The notes below the pieces were generated by a model. It was given only the letters and a program-made list of their open reading frames with translations, searched no databases and was not told where the DNA came from. Below, piece after piece: positions 41,559 through 52,912 of a stretch of 64,000 nucleotides of DNA (position 1 is the stretch's first letter; each line of letters starts with the position of its first letter). The stretch is from Brachypterus glaber. Its lineage: Eukaryota; Arthropoda; Insecta; Coleoptera; Kateretidae. The stretch is taken from assembly GCA_958510825.1 (NCBI GenBank), contig OY294044.1, positions 104,384,893 to 104,448,892 of the forward strand, in the 5' to 3' direction. A program made the translations under genes and the position numbers.

Positions 41559-42139
41559 TTTGAATATTTATTTTCAAAATTTAAATTCAATTTACTCAAA
41601 ATATTTATTTTAATAATAAAATATTTATACTGTACCACAAATTATTTTTTTTTTTGTGTACACTGTTCAACAAAGTTTTTGCATACTTTGGAAAATTTCC
41701 CAAATATGTCAAAAAAATACTAAATTATTATTTATCTCAATTGGACAAATTAATAATTATAAATAGTCTCCAAAACTACAAAATTAGCTAATATTTATTC
41801 ATATCCTTCGCATAAATAAATACCCTATTATCCATTTATTTCTATTGAATAAAAGATAATTTCTAGAAAAACTGAACCCACGCCAAAATTTCTCTATTCC
41901 ATGTTATTCCATAAAATTCAGAATAAACATAAAAAACACATATCTGATATATCTTATCAGATTAACTCTAATTTGACTTAATTTTCAACAAAAATATTTT
42001 ATTCAACAGTTATATGTAGTTTTTCTCAAAATGAACTTTAAGTTACACTGAAAAAAATAAGCTTTAGATTTTTATAAAAAATACACTGAGAAAAATGGAG
42101 TAAAATTAAAAAAAAACAAGTGTTCTATCTATCCAAATA
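41559..42139 (-). other. 5' leader of the retrotransposon
   Basis: Untranslated region between PBS and gag. AT-rich. A packaging signal may lie here but no specific structure was identified. Confidence 0.7.
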
Positions 42140-42157
42140 CCACGTTCTTGGGCGCCA
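42140..42157 (-). promoter_or_regulatory. Primer-binding site
   Basis: In element sense TGGCGCCCAAGAACGTGG lies 7 bases after the 5' LTR. The first ten bases match the complement of a tRNA-Lys 3' end (GGGCG plus CCA). The remainder fits less well, so the tRNA identity is tentative. Confidence 0.75.
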
Positions 42158-43354
42158 ATATTAGTGTACCGTAATTAATACGTTCACTGCCAACGGCTAG
42201 TTTTGACAGCGGAGCAATGGGTATGGGCAAGGGAAAAATAGAAAGAATTGATTAATGTTGTTAGGGGCGCCAGTTACTTTAGCTTTTACTCCTTTAGGTA
42301 AGTAACAACCTAGTGTAAATACTTAAGCTTTTCAGTTTGAGAAAATATAACCCCTAAATAAAATAAGATAATTCATTTGAGAAATTTATTATAAATAAAC
42401 TTAATGAAAGCACATCAAGTAATGTATTAATATATATAAAAAATATGTGTAATTATATTAAGATATAATTAAAGAAATCTTAATAAAAATTACTAAATTC
42501 AGAAATCATTCGACTTAAATGTATAAAGAAAACATGAAGTTCAGCAAGCACCAAGAAATGTATGTAAACAACAATCATTTCTTGCAGTGTATAAAAGTCA
42601 TGCTTAAATTAGAAATCATTTAATCAAAAGTATGATATTTAATAATTAATAAATGAGATTAAATGTTTTAAAAAAAATAAGTACCTAAAAATGAACAAAA
42701 GCCAGAAGGGCATATAGTATTAATTAATACTATATCAGATCTGATAAAGTTTACAGTTATAAGAATATTGAAATAAAAGAATTTAAAAATATGAAATATT
42801 GCTTTCAAAAGTTTTCAGAATGAGTACTTAGCTGGTTTCTGCAAAATCCATGAGGTATGAATTCCATCGTCTCCATCTGTGCAAGTCTCCCCTATGCTGA
42901 TGAATTCATTTCTCAAATGAAAGAAAAAAATATAGGCTGTCCCATCTACTTTGGAAAAATTATCTTCCAGGATAAAATGTACGATTGAAAATGTTGTCCG
43001 GGATTAAATATGCTTTTGAAAATTATGTCCAATATAAAATTGTCTGCTAGACGGTTACATAGAATTTATCTATGCCAAAAATTACAGAACCATGTTCCAA
43101 CAGAACATCACTCCATGCGGAGAACTTGTATATCAAATATACCAAAATAAACTTCAACTTAAATTAATGTAATTCCATATTAATGGTATAGAAATGGTGA
43201 GTAATTAATGGTCTAGTGATTGTGCTTAATTAATGGTGGTTAATGGTGCTAAAACAATAATTATATCTCAGAAATATTCTAAGAAACAGAAAAACTTAAC
43301 TTACGTCTCATTCTAAGTCTTCGATGTCCATCGAAACGTTATCAATGCATAATT

Positions 43355-43600
43355 TTAGAAAATAACAGTTACAATATCTTCCGCATTGTTTAAATATTCA
43401 TTTTCACTAACTTTAAATAAAAATACATGAAGGATTACTTCGATGATTACAGAAAATAAACACTCGTCAAAATGAGACCACCATTGTACAGAGTTCATCA
43501 AGAAAGAGCGAAAATCGACCTTATCAACCGGTATGAACCCTTCAGGTGAATAAAATCCTATTTCTGAACTATTAGCGACATCTATGCAAGTCATTATCAA
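43355..43600 (-). CDS. LTR-internal ORF L1, 81 aa (5' LTR copy)
   Basis: Identical to 35301-35546. If expressed from the LTR promoter, this copy lies upstream of or within the untranslated leader of the element RNA. Function unknown. Confidence 0.35.
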   Translation of the reverse strand: MIMTCIDVANSSEIGFYSPEGFIPVDKVDFRSFLMNSVQWWSHFDECLFSVIIEVILHVFLFKVSENEYLNNAEDIVTVIF

Positions 43601-43789
43601 CTACAGTTTTACCGTATAGGATTCCTAATAAAGGTAACTGAAACGACACCAAAAATAATAACTAATTAAAAGAATGTTTCCTAATAAATCTGTATTAGTG
43701 ATATCTAACCTCAAAATATTACTCTAAGAAACAAATATAAACAATACTTATTGTTTATCAGCAAAACTAATAAAAATACGAACAGAATA

Positions 43790-44044
43790 CTAAGTGTCCT
43801 GTGAACTAAGTATACACAAAATACTGAATCTAAGTGAGCAGTTCCAGCAAACTATTTTCAACAAATTCTGGATTATCCCGAAGGGATAATCATACACAAC
43901 TTTCCACAAGAGAGACAAGCTACAGGTGAAAGCCAGTGAATTCCAACCCTCAATAGACTCTGAAACATATAAAAACCAGGTAAGTCCATAGACAAATGCA
44001 CTATAGAGAAATAAGTCATATGATTCTTTATTATTAAAAATCAT
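43790..44044 (-). CDS. LTR-internal ORF L2, 84 aa (5' LTR copy)
   Basis: As 35736-35990 but with Gln for His three residues from the end. Weak evidence for a protein. Confidence 0.2.
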   Translation of the reverse strand: MIFNNKESYDLFLYSAFVYGLTWFLYVSESIEGWNSLAFTCSLSLLWKVVYDYPFGIIQNLLKIVCWNCSLRFSILCILSSQDT

Positions 44045-44264
44045 ATTCTAATTATGTTTTCTTTATGTTATTTTCAGGTAGAACTATGGAATAGAGACTT
44101 ATATGGTTAGAATTCAGTTCCTGCTACAAAATAGTCCCAGATACAAAATAGTTCTGTACGTACGTAACTATTTATATACAAAATAAACATAAATTATAAC
44201 GTAAGTAAACGAATAGTTTAATTAACCCTTGCTATATTACAAAGTGACGATTTATGTCGTTACA

Positions 44265-44268
44265 AGTT
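44265..44268. repeat. Target-site duplication AGTT (right)
   Basis: AGTT directly after the LTR, matching 33574-33577. Confidence 0.85.
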
Positions 44269-44506
44269 ATTTATAGCGACGCAAAAATAATAAAATTTTA
44301 ATTAATTATGCCTGTTTAATTTACCTCCAATTATGTTGTAACAAATATTTTACATTTGTAATTAAACAAATGTTTGTTTTATTTAAAGATATAGTGTGTT
44401 TACCTCCAAATATTTATGCTGTTTTCTGCAACATAAAATTTTCCAGAGCAGAGCAAAGGGGCCATACCTTAAAATACCTAACGCACTTATAAATTTTTAA
44501 ATGTTT

Positions 44507-45221
44507 ATACAAGGTGATCAGTAACTGCCATGCCAAAATTTAAGAGGTGATTCTACATCCAAAAATATGAAAAAAAAGTTTCTATAAAGGTTGGTCCGGA
44601 AATGAGCCCTAAGGGCGCTACGGCCCTTCGAAGACGACATATTGAAAGGGGAACAAATAAGAGCATCAATAAAATTTTAATGCTGTAGGATGATTCTTTA
44701 TTTAAAACTAAGCAAAAAAGTATTCTTTACCAAAACACCTAAATTTAGTATTAAAGTAGTAATAGCCTTTTAATAAGTAACGTTTTTGGTGGCATAAAAT
44801 GTTACTTCCTCTTAATTGACTTTTTTTTTTGCTCATACACTATATGACATTTTTTATGTATTTTTACTCAAGGAATCCTTATTTTTGACAAAAAAATCCA
44901 AAAAAAAGTACACATAAATAAGTTTGAGGCAAAAATGAGTTAAGCCTAATACATTTTTCCGTCTAGGAACGCCTCTTGATAAATTCAAAAAAATAAATTA
45001 ACAAACTTATTGCACTTATTAATACTAGTATAAATGCAAAAGCTCTAGCTTAAAGGGTACCAGAGTTATTAATTAAAACCTCATTTTTATTACAATTTTA
45101 AAGGACCGTAGCTCCCTTAGGGCTCATTTGCGGACCAACCTTTATAGGAACTTTTTTGATATTTTTGGATTCAGAATTACCTCTTGAATTTCGGCATGGC
45201 AGTTATTGATCACCCTGTATT
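44507..45221. mobile_element. Foldback element, about 715 bp
   Basis: ACAAGGTGATCAGTAACTGC pairs with GCAGTTATTGATCACCCTGT. Arms continue through AGAGGTGATTCTACATCC-type sequence. Half-copies occur at 18630-18950 and 63050-63676. No coding capacity. Confidence 0.8.
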
Positions 45222-45547
45222 TTAATAAAAGTTGGCATATAAAGGTTGCATAACATAACCCTCATTTTTTGCGAAATACGGTTTTTGCTTGAAACGGGTA
45301 CTACTTAACGTACTTTATCGCTCTAGTTAATAAAAATTCCTAATATGTTACTAGAAGTGGCAAAAAAATGCAATGGAAAATAAGGTTAGCGGTGCAAATT
45401 TTATTAATTTGTTTTTTTTTGCCCTACCCAAATATTTACCCTTATTTTAAAATTTTCCAATTTTTATTAATTTTTAAGAAAAGCAAAGCACAACATAATT
45501 ATAAAGAGCATACAAATTTATATGTATGTAGGTATGTCAAACAGGAA
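45222..45547. other. No gene recognised
   Basis: AT-rich. A 61-codon plus frame starting at 45368 is unrecognised. Confidence 0.35.
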
Positions 45548-46265
45548 ATATGATTTTCATTTAGCTTTAGTTTTCTTGGTTTTATATTTAATACAATACA
45601 TAACTGTTTAATGGGTTGCCTATTCCTAAATAAATGCAAACTTGACTTTACTTATTAAATTAGATTTCTGTGGTTATGCTGCCATATAGGACAGTAAAAT
45701 TATACTGTTTTACATTTCATAAGAAAAATACTGTGTATTTTGATGTTTTTTATGTAATGTAAGGTAACTAAGTGCCTACTCACAAGCTCGCATAAGAACA
45801 TAAAACATAACAATGCGATGCCGTGATTGGCTTGATGGGCCACCATGTATCTTGTAAGACAATCACGGCATTGCATTCTTATGTTTTATGTTCTTATGCA
45901 AGCTTCTGGATATACCTTAAATAAAAAATTAAGTAATTTTTATAAGATCTAGACTGTCTAGACTAGACAGTAATGGTTAAAATAGTAACGTTCTAACTAG
46001 TTCTATTTTTGACATGAAAAACAGAAATATTTGGATAAAAAAGATATAAAAGGCTGTGGTGAAAGGTGAAAAATGGTTTATAAAACAAGATGAATAAAAT
46101 TCGTAGAATATACGAGGTAAATATCTAAATAAAATTAGGCAAACCTCCATACATAAATATCACACGAGTGTGATATAAAAATATCAAACTAGTGCGATAT
46201 GAGGAGTTTTCTTAAGAACAAAAGAGTGTGCTAAATGTCATTTTCATAGAGGATCGTAGGAAAAT
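45548..46265 (-). repeat. Dispersed repeat, copy 2 (inverted)
   Basis: Reverse complement of 7662-8232, interrupted by the hairpin element at 45773-45917. Without that insertion the two copies align end to end. Confidence 0.82.
45773..45917. mobile_element. Hairpin MITE inserted in the repeat
   Basis: GCTCGCATAAGAACATAAAA and TTTTATGTTCTTATGCAAGC pair, as do CCGTGATTG and CAATCACGG. Comparison with 7990-8030 shows the uninterrupted sequence, so this is an insertion. TAA flanks both sides. Confidence 0.8.
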
Positions 46266-46506
46266 ATGTTTATATCAAGTATTTTTATACTTTCAACAAG
46301 TTTCTAATTCAAGTATAACAAATGAACACATAAACGTACCACTGTATAAAAAGTCATTTTTACAAAGATTTATTTTTTATTTGGGACCAAAACTGTACAA
46401 TCCACTTCCTGTTCGTATTAAGAATACTACTAATCAAAATAGGTTAAAGCGGGAATTAAAAATATATGTAAAACAAAACAGTTATAATATTAAAAGACTG
46501 TTATAA
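46266..46506 (+). pseudogene. C-terminus of a CR1/Jockey-like non-LTR ORF2
   Basis: A frame ending at 46506 contains YKKSFLQRFIFYLGPKLYNP followed by LPVRIKNTTNQNRLKRELK, the usual GPxLYNxLP...FKxxLK end of such reverse transcriptases. The Met at 46228 lies in the preceding repeat and is not the true start. Truncated, dead fragment. The 3' UTR contains a long CT repeat and ends in an (AAAT)n tail. Confidence 0.75.
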
Positions 46507-46948
<442 letters not shown>

Positions 46949-47198
46949 AATTAATATTAGTTTTTCTCTGTGTTCATTTCTTAGTATTAATTATGAAATA
47001 CAAAATTATAAAATAATTAAGTTTAAAAATGATATAAGCGCAGATTTCTAATAATCATTGTACAGTAAAATTATTATTCTCAACACGTGGTAATATGGAG
47101 GTGTAACCTACAATGCATATCAAAAGATTCATGACTAAAATATATCTTATTTAAATGTGAGTGGTCCCATGAAAAGGGACCTGAAATAAAAAATCTTA

Positions 47199-47672
47199 TG
47201 GGAGGATTGGTGTAGTGGACTACCCAACTAACTAAAAACTCTTCTCTCTAGAATACGCATACCGTTAATATAAAGTATCGCCAACATCTCGGTTTGTTTG
47301 TAAACAAATAGTAGGTATATTCAGGCCTGAACAATAACAATTACCAGTAACTGTTATTGTTGTCTCTGTTAGAACAAAGCTGTGCGAGTAAGACAGAAAA
47401 ATGTATATGTTGGCTACGTTTTTGTCAGTTTTTACAAATGAAATGCCTATTCTACTAGCCAACTAGCGTGAGTTCGATTTTCACTGGCGCCGATTTGCCT
47501 TTTTCAGTTAATCAATAATTGAAATTTGGCGAAGGACGTAAGTGAAGCGGACCCTCCCTATAAAAACTGGTTCGTAAGTCAGTATAAGCCGGTGGTTCCC
47601 TCTACTACTAGCCCACACAAGTGCTGGACTTAGGGGATGCTTAATTAAGTAGAATAGTACGAGGTTAAACAA
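47199..47672 (+). mobile_element. tRNA-derived SINE, copy 2 (interrupted head)
   Basis: TGGGAGG plus GGTGTAGTGG (A-box-like) at 47199, GAGTTCGATTTTCACTGGCG (B-box) near 47470, the body shared with copy 1, and a short AAACAAAC end near 47672. About 228 extra bases (47231-47458) lie between the boxes, flanked by CCAACTA on both sides. It also has about 50 body bases (GGCGAAGGACGTAAGTGAAG and following) missing from copy 1. Confidence 0.8.
47231..47458. mobile_element. Probable insertion within the SINE head
   Basis: Extra sequence bounded by a 7 bp direct repeat CCAACTA (47224-47230 and 47459-47465). It contains the internal hairpin AACAATAACA...TGTTATTGTT. Clear terminal inverted repeats were not seen. 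Confidence 0.4.
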
Positions 47673-48102
47673 ACATGTAATGTAATGTATTTTACACAGG
47701 TCTACAAATTACCAACGCATTTAAAACCCCTAAAATCATTTTTGACGACTTCCCCCTAAGAAAGTCAACAATTCTGCACAATTAGGTAATCAAGAAAGTT
47801 AGCCTTTTCAATCATATCTGGAAAGCAATTGAATTTTGACATTTCTGTGTGCAAATGAATACTTTTCTGTACAGAAACGTCAAATTTCGTAATAGTTTTC
47901 GAATAACACCCCCCAGTAACAATTTTTGTCAAGTCTTGAGCAAGTCTGGCTCTAGATTCTTGATCAAGTAACTGCATCCAGATTTTGACAATTCTGGCGC
48001 AAAAAGTCCAAACGAAAACTTTTATTTTTGCAAAAATGGGATGCCCGGCAAAAAGGTTCGCCGGGGCCCGGACTGGCTCTGTCCGGCCCAGTCTATATTG
48101 AT
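47673..48102. other. No gene recognised
   Basis: A 127-codon minus frame (47765-48148) overlaps a non-LTR relic and shows no family signature. Probably chance. Confidence 0.35.
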
Positions 48103-48116
48103 AGATGATAGACTTA

Positions 48117-48203
48117 GTAGTAGTAGTAAATTTTTTTGGGTTGGCCAAAGCCGGACAACTAGGCCATTTCTGGCCCTTTTTGTCACCCCAGGCAATCCCA
48201 GCC
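48117..48203 (-). mobile_element. 87 bp relic of the RNase H-type non-LTR element
   Basis: Reverse complement of the 3' UTR end at 24465-24551, with the (TAC)n tail on the left. It is flanked by the 14 bp duplication AGATGATAGACTTA (48103-48116 and 48204-48217). An extremely 5'-truncated retroinsertion. Confidence 0.93.
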
Positions 48204-48217
48204 AGATGATAGACTTA

Positions 48218-49580
48218 CGAGGCGTTATGAAATTATTTAAAATAATTTAAAAAGATTCACTTGTTAGGTAGTAAACTATTTTTTTACCTTCGGGTTCCCT
48301 TTTCGCGTCACCACTCACATATCTGATTTAAATGCACAAAGTGAATTTGCATACGTATTTGTCTTTGAGCTATACATTCTTTTAAAATTGTTCAATTTAA
48401 AATTTTCTGGGCGCATTTTTCAATTTATTTCAATTGATAAATCATACCTAATTAGGTAACATCTTACATAAAAAGATCCCATTTTGACACATATTAAATT
48501 TTAATTTCCAGCTATAAAATAACTACATGGAGTTGCTTTGCGTTCGCGAAACGAGCAACAAGTCTACGGCGGTTTTTAATTCGTTTAATTCGCGTTAGGT
48601 TCCAGCCATGGCTAGTGAATGTTAAAATATTTTTTTATGGAAGTATAGATGTTATGTATTGATTTTAATTGGAATTTGAGCTTGGTGATTTGATTTGTAT
48701 TGTCCACGTTTTTTATTTGAGGTTATGTTGAAAGAGATTTTTTAAACGATTATAATACAACCTACATAGGTTAGAAGTAAAAATACAAAACATAGGAATG
48801 GGACATCCCAGACCTGCATAATAGCAGATCCTATGTTTTAATTAGAAATTGAGATTGGTTGGTTGGATAGCCTTAGTAGCTAAGACCATAGAACTGAATG
48901 GAAGAAGAAAAAATACCTACATTATTTATATTTGGTTAAAGATAGCCGAAGTATGTATTTGTAAACAAAAAAGTTTGGCGTGCAGTTAGATGCTAAAGAC
49001 GCAAACTACACGTGCTGTTCGTGAGGAGTGGATTGCATAATATTTATAAATTTCCAGTACCTATCTGAAAATACGTATTTTCTGGATGACACACAGGGTT
49101 ATGGTACACCCTCCGTAACTTTTGAACGGGATGAAATATAAACTTCAAATTTGAAATGTGTATATCATACAACAAAAACTATCATTTGTAATATGTTTCA
49201 ATTTTTTAATCAATAGGGCTACGCTGCAGCACGCTGTAGCGCGCTAGGAAGTAGTGGGAGAGAAAATAGCACCATAGGTCTTGTAATACGTCATTTTAAA
49301 GGCCGCCCAGGTGAACTGGTTGTTGTAATTTTTCGTACTCTAAATTTAACCGCAAAAAAAAACGCTTTAAATTAGATGAGATTTTTTTCTTATCTTTGAT
49401 CTTAAATATTCTAATAACAATAGAAAACTTCAGGTATGTATGTATGTATATTTACGTGGATTCACGGTGAGAAAATTGTAATATAATATCAATTATATCT
49501 TTGTTTTAACATAACAGGCATTGCATAATTTTTCACTAAATAACTATAGCATGCTATAAAAAAAGTAAAAGCACATCGAA
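48218..49580. other. No gene recognised
   Basis: Contains a GC-richer patch near 48530-48610 and a fragment (GGCCGCCCAGGTGAACTGGT, near 49302) like the end of the 6275-7575 foldback. No coding region was supported. Confidence 0.35.
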
Positions 49581-49869
49581 TATACAGGGTAAAAAGAAAA
49601 CAAGGCGTGCTTCGCATTCTATTCTTCTTTACACGGTGTGCCTTAAACAAAATTTAATGGAAAGTTAAACCACCCCGGATGTTTTGATTTTAGTTTGTTT
49701 TTGGGACATTTCCAAACAGTTTTTGACAAAAATTAAAATCGCTCATGAAGCCATTTTTAAATAAAGTCATTCTTTAAATCAGTTTATATTTCTATAAAAT
49801 TATTTTATTTTAACAATTTACTGACACATAAGTTATTTAATGTCAAAAATGACTAAGTGATTTACTTAA

Positions 49870-50431
49870 AGCTTGCCTGGGAATGCTACGAAACCCTCAA
49901 ACAACTGGCAGAAACCAACAAGGTTTCCTTGATGTGGGTGCCAGGACACGAGGGTGTTGAAGGCAATGAGGCTGCGGACTCTCTCGCGAGAGAGGGAGCA
50001 TGCGCTCAATTTATTGGCCCTGAACCTTTCTGTGGCTTTAACAGAAGCCATCAGGTAGAGGCAATTAAGAGATGAGAAACCAAAATCAAAACTTAAGACA
50101 GGCCAAAATATTCATAAAATATGAACCTAAACGAACAAGAAAATTACTCGATCTCAGCAAGGTGGACCTAAAGACCTATACAGGGCTGTTAACCGGACAC
50201 TGCCAGTTAAGATATCATCTTAAAAAAATGGGAAAGTCTGAAATCGACATTTGCCGTCTATGCTCAGAAGCACCAGAAACGGCTGAACACATTATGTGCT
50301 TCTGCGAAGCCATTGCTCGCAAAAGGCTACAATATCTAGAACAGGTATACCCAAGACCTGCAGATATATCCCAAGTAGCCCCCAAAAAACTCTTAGGCTT
50401 CTTTAAAAGCCTAAAGTTTGATGTGGACTAA
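49870..50431 (+). pseudogene. RNase H C-terminus and zinc-finger segment, disabled
   Basis: Begins inside RNase H (LAWECYETLKQLAETNKVSL, then WVPGHEGVEGNEAADSLARE with the last catalytic Asp). It is then broken by an in-frame TGA at 50073-50075 and a frameshift just after. The downstream frame (from about 50090) carries TGLLTGHCQLRYHLKKMG, the Cys/His cluster CRLCSEAPETAEHIMCFC and a stop at 50431. Same domain order as 23124-24457 but a different family (different tail and sequence). Non-functional. Confidence 0.88.
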
Positions 50432-50524
50432 ATTGCAAAGGGGATTCACAATAGATCTCATTGGTCGCAGTGATTTGAAAGGCAGTACCATGCCTCACAA
50501 CCCCACTTCTATTGTATTGTATTG
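49870..50524 (+). mobile_element. 5'-truncated RNase H-type non-LTR insertion
   Basis: Flanked by a perfect 16 bp duplication TAAGTGATTTACTTAA (49854-49869 and 50525-50540), ending in a (TTGTA)n tail at about 50508-50524. It is nested in the foldback element. Confidence 0.95.
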
Positions 50525-50674
50525 TAAGTGATTTACTTAATAATGTAAGCCCTGTTGTCAGACTGTCCGGGGTGGTTTGACTTTCCATTTCACATTGTTT
50601 AAGACAGACCGTGTTTATCGTATATGGCATTTTCTCTCCATATGATACTGGGTAAAAAGTAGCGGCCCTGTATA

Positions 50675-51029
50675 ATTTTTGTGTATTTTAAGACCTTAAA
50701 ACGCATTTTTTTTCTAATTTGACATGAATATTTTTATTAAAGTAATAATTTCTAAAAAACTGAAATTTAGCATACCTTTCATTTATTTTTAAACTTGGTA
50801 TACCTACATTTCAAATTAAGTTTTCTTAAGTTTTTGAGTTCTGAGAAACTTTCCTTCTATTTTTCTTTTGTTTTGAAATATATAGCACTCCAAAACTTTT
50901 TTTTATAGTTGTAAAAAACTGTTTTAAAACAAAAAAAAAACTTTTTTTTTTCAACTATATAGTTTTGAAACAAAAAAAAAACGTTTTTTGTTTCAACTAT
51001 AGGTTTTTTTTATTTATTTGTACTAAACT
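50675..51029. other. Poly-A/poly-T-rich stretch
   Basis: TATAGTTG/CAACTATA phrases alternate with long A or T runs near 50900-51010, forming weak inverted repeats. No gene. Confidence 0.5.
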
Positions 51030-51360
51030 ACCCTTATTAGTCCAATAATATTGAGGGTTAAGTTGAGAAAAACCCTAAAAATATTAATAAATGGAAAAGG
51101 AGCATTAAAGGAACTTGCTTAGTTTTTGACGGGCGTTATAAGCAGTATCCGGCGTATTTCAAGTTGTAGTCTTCAGGTCAATAAAAGAGGCTTAACTTGG
51201 AAATAATTCAGGGAGTTTTGATTTTCGGTTTATTGGGTAGGGTTAATGGCCGCAAATAAAAAACAATTTTGCGACGTTGAACTCGATTTCGAACTGTCAT
51301 TTTTTCAACGTGTTTTTCACAAAAAACGGATTTTTAAAATATCTCTTAAACGTTACACTA

Positions 51361-51506
51361 TGTTCAAGTATTACGTAACGCTCCTAGGGGGGGGGTAGGG
51401 GTCATTTTGGAGTGTTACGCCCAGGTTAATGGTATAGGAAAATAGCGTTATAGGGGGGGGGTCAAAAATGATCAAAATTTGCGTTACGTAATACTTGAAC
51501 GTTCCC
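51361..51506. mobile_element. GGGAACGTTCAAG MITE, copy with damaged left end
   Basis: TGTTCAAGTATTACGTAACG ... CGTTACGTAATACTTGAACG then TTCCC, with G-runs of 8-9 bases inside. Same family as 58188-58338. Confidence 0.8.
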
Positions 51507-51728
51507 TATACGTTTTTAGATTATTAATGTTTTTTTTTTGAAAAACCAAAATTGTTTTTTATCGCCGGTTAGGCATGCCCCTAAGAACATTTTGGGTAAA
51601 AATTAAAAAAATCTATCTGGCACTTTCTTTTTAATTTACGTAAAATTATTATTTTTTTAATAGTTCACACATTTGTGTCCCATTATTACGAGTAAACCTA
51701 TTTTCGATTGAATCACCATTGTATTAAA

Positions 51729-52912
51729 CATACACGGTGTATTTGAAATAGCGTCGGAAATTTTAACAGATGATTTTACATCATAAAATATAACAAAAAG
51801 TTCCTATAAACATATGTCTAAAAATGCGTCATAAGGGAGCTACGCCCCTTTAAAAGTGTCTAAAAACATCGGTTTTTATTTAATAACTCAGGAACCCCTT
51901 GAGATATATCAACGAGGTTTTGCACGTCAACTAATCCTACCAAGGCCCGTTTTTATGTGTTATTTTCATGTACTTATTTCAACCAGGGGTGTGCGAAACG
52001 GGGGGGGCTTATCAGTTTTTTGTCCCAAACTTTTTTCTGTGTAACTTTTTTGCAATTTTATTTTTGAAATATGATTCCTCAGGTCAAAATACATAAAAAA
52101 GGTACACTTGTTGTAATACTGTAGGATTAGCCGTTTTCGAGAAAAATTAATTTCAAGGTGAAATTCCACGGTTCGAGGACGAAAAATGAAATACTAAAAT
52201 GTTGAAAACCAAAATTTTAATGATGCAAGGCGAATGTACATTAAAAACTAAGAAAAAAACCTCATATACAGGTACTTCCAAAAATCAATCCTAATGGAGC
52301 TATGGTCTCCTAAATATGCACCATTTTTAAAGGGCTATGGTAGCTTTAAAAGCGTTTTTTCGACCTACATGTATGGAAACTTTTTTTCTTAGTTTTTGAT
52401 GTAGAATAACACAGCATCATTAAAATTTTGGTTTTCGACATTTTAGTATTTAATTTTTCGTCCTCGAACCGTGGAATTTCACCTTGAAATGAATTTTTCT
52501 CGAAAACGGTTAATCCTACAGTATTACAACAAGAGTACCTTTTTTATGTATTTTGACCTGAGGAATCATATTTCAAAAATAAAATTGCAAAAAAGTTACA
52601 CAGAAAAAAGTTTGGGACAAAAAACTGACAAGGCCCCCCCGTTTCGCACACCCCTGGTTTAAATAAGTACGTGAAAATGACATACAAAGATGGGCCTTAT
52701 TAGGATTAATTCACGTGCAAAACCTCGTTAATATATCTCAAAGGGTTCCTGAGTTATTAAATAAAAACCGATTTTTTTAGCCAATTTCAAAGGGGCGTAG
52801 CTCCCTTATGACGCATTTTTAGACATATGTTTATAGGAACTTTTTGTCATATTTCATCATGTAGAATCACCTGTTAAAATTTCCTACGCTATTTCAAATA
52901 CACCCTGTATAA
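51729..52912. mobile_element. Foldback element family K, copy 2 (about 1.18 kb)
   Basis: Near-identical to 26149-27322 over its whole length, same orientation, with the same TACACGGTGTATTTGAAATA and ACACCCTGTAT ends. The duplicated open frame (52471-52662) is a by-product. Confidence 0.9.

Larger units (their letters stand above)
33578..44264 (-). mobile_element. Complete Ty3/gypsy LTR retrotransposon, Ulysses/Osvaldo-like
   Basis: A 10,687 bp element on the minus strand: 5' LTR 42165-44264, PBS, untranslated leader (41559-42139), gag, pol, PPT, 3' LTR 33578-36210, all between AGTT duplications. LTRs begin TGTAAC and end GGTACA in element orientation. Both ORFs are free of stops and the LTRs are nearly identical, so insertion is recent. 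No env-like ORF exists between pol and the PPT, so it is a retrotransposon rather than an errantivirus. Element size and LTRs of about 2.1 kb recall Drosophila Ulysses (from memory). Placement in that lineage needs a phylogeny. Confidence 0.96.
42165..44264 (-). repeat. 5' LTR (2100 bp)
   Basis: Begins TGTAACGACATAAATCG and ends TTAATTACGGTACA in element sense. It should contain the promoter for the element RNA. An exact TATA box cannot be assigned in such AT-rich DNA. It lacks the 533 bp duplication of its partner. Confidence 0.95.
49581..50674. mobile_element. Foldback element interrupted by a retroinsertion
   Basis: TATACAGGG plus TTAAACCACCCCGGA (left, 49581-49688) pairs with TCCGGGGTGGTTTGA...CCCTGTATA (right, about 50565-50674). 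Removing the insertion and one target duplication gives an element of about 420 bp. Confidence 0.8.

Noticed and set aside
47765..48148. 127-codon minus-strand frame
   Set aside because: It runs through a dated 87 bp retroinsertion and its target duplication, so it cannot be an old gene. No domain was recognised.
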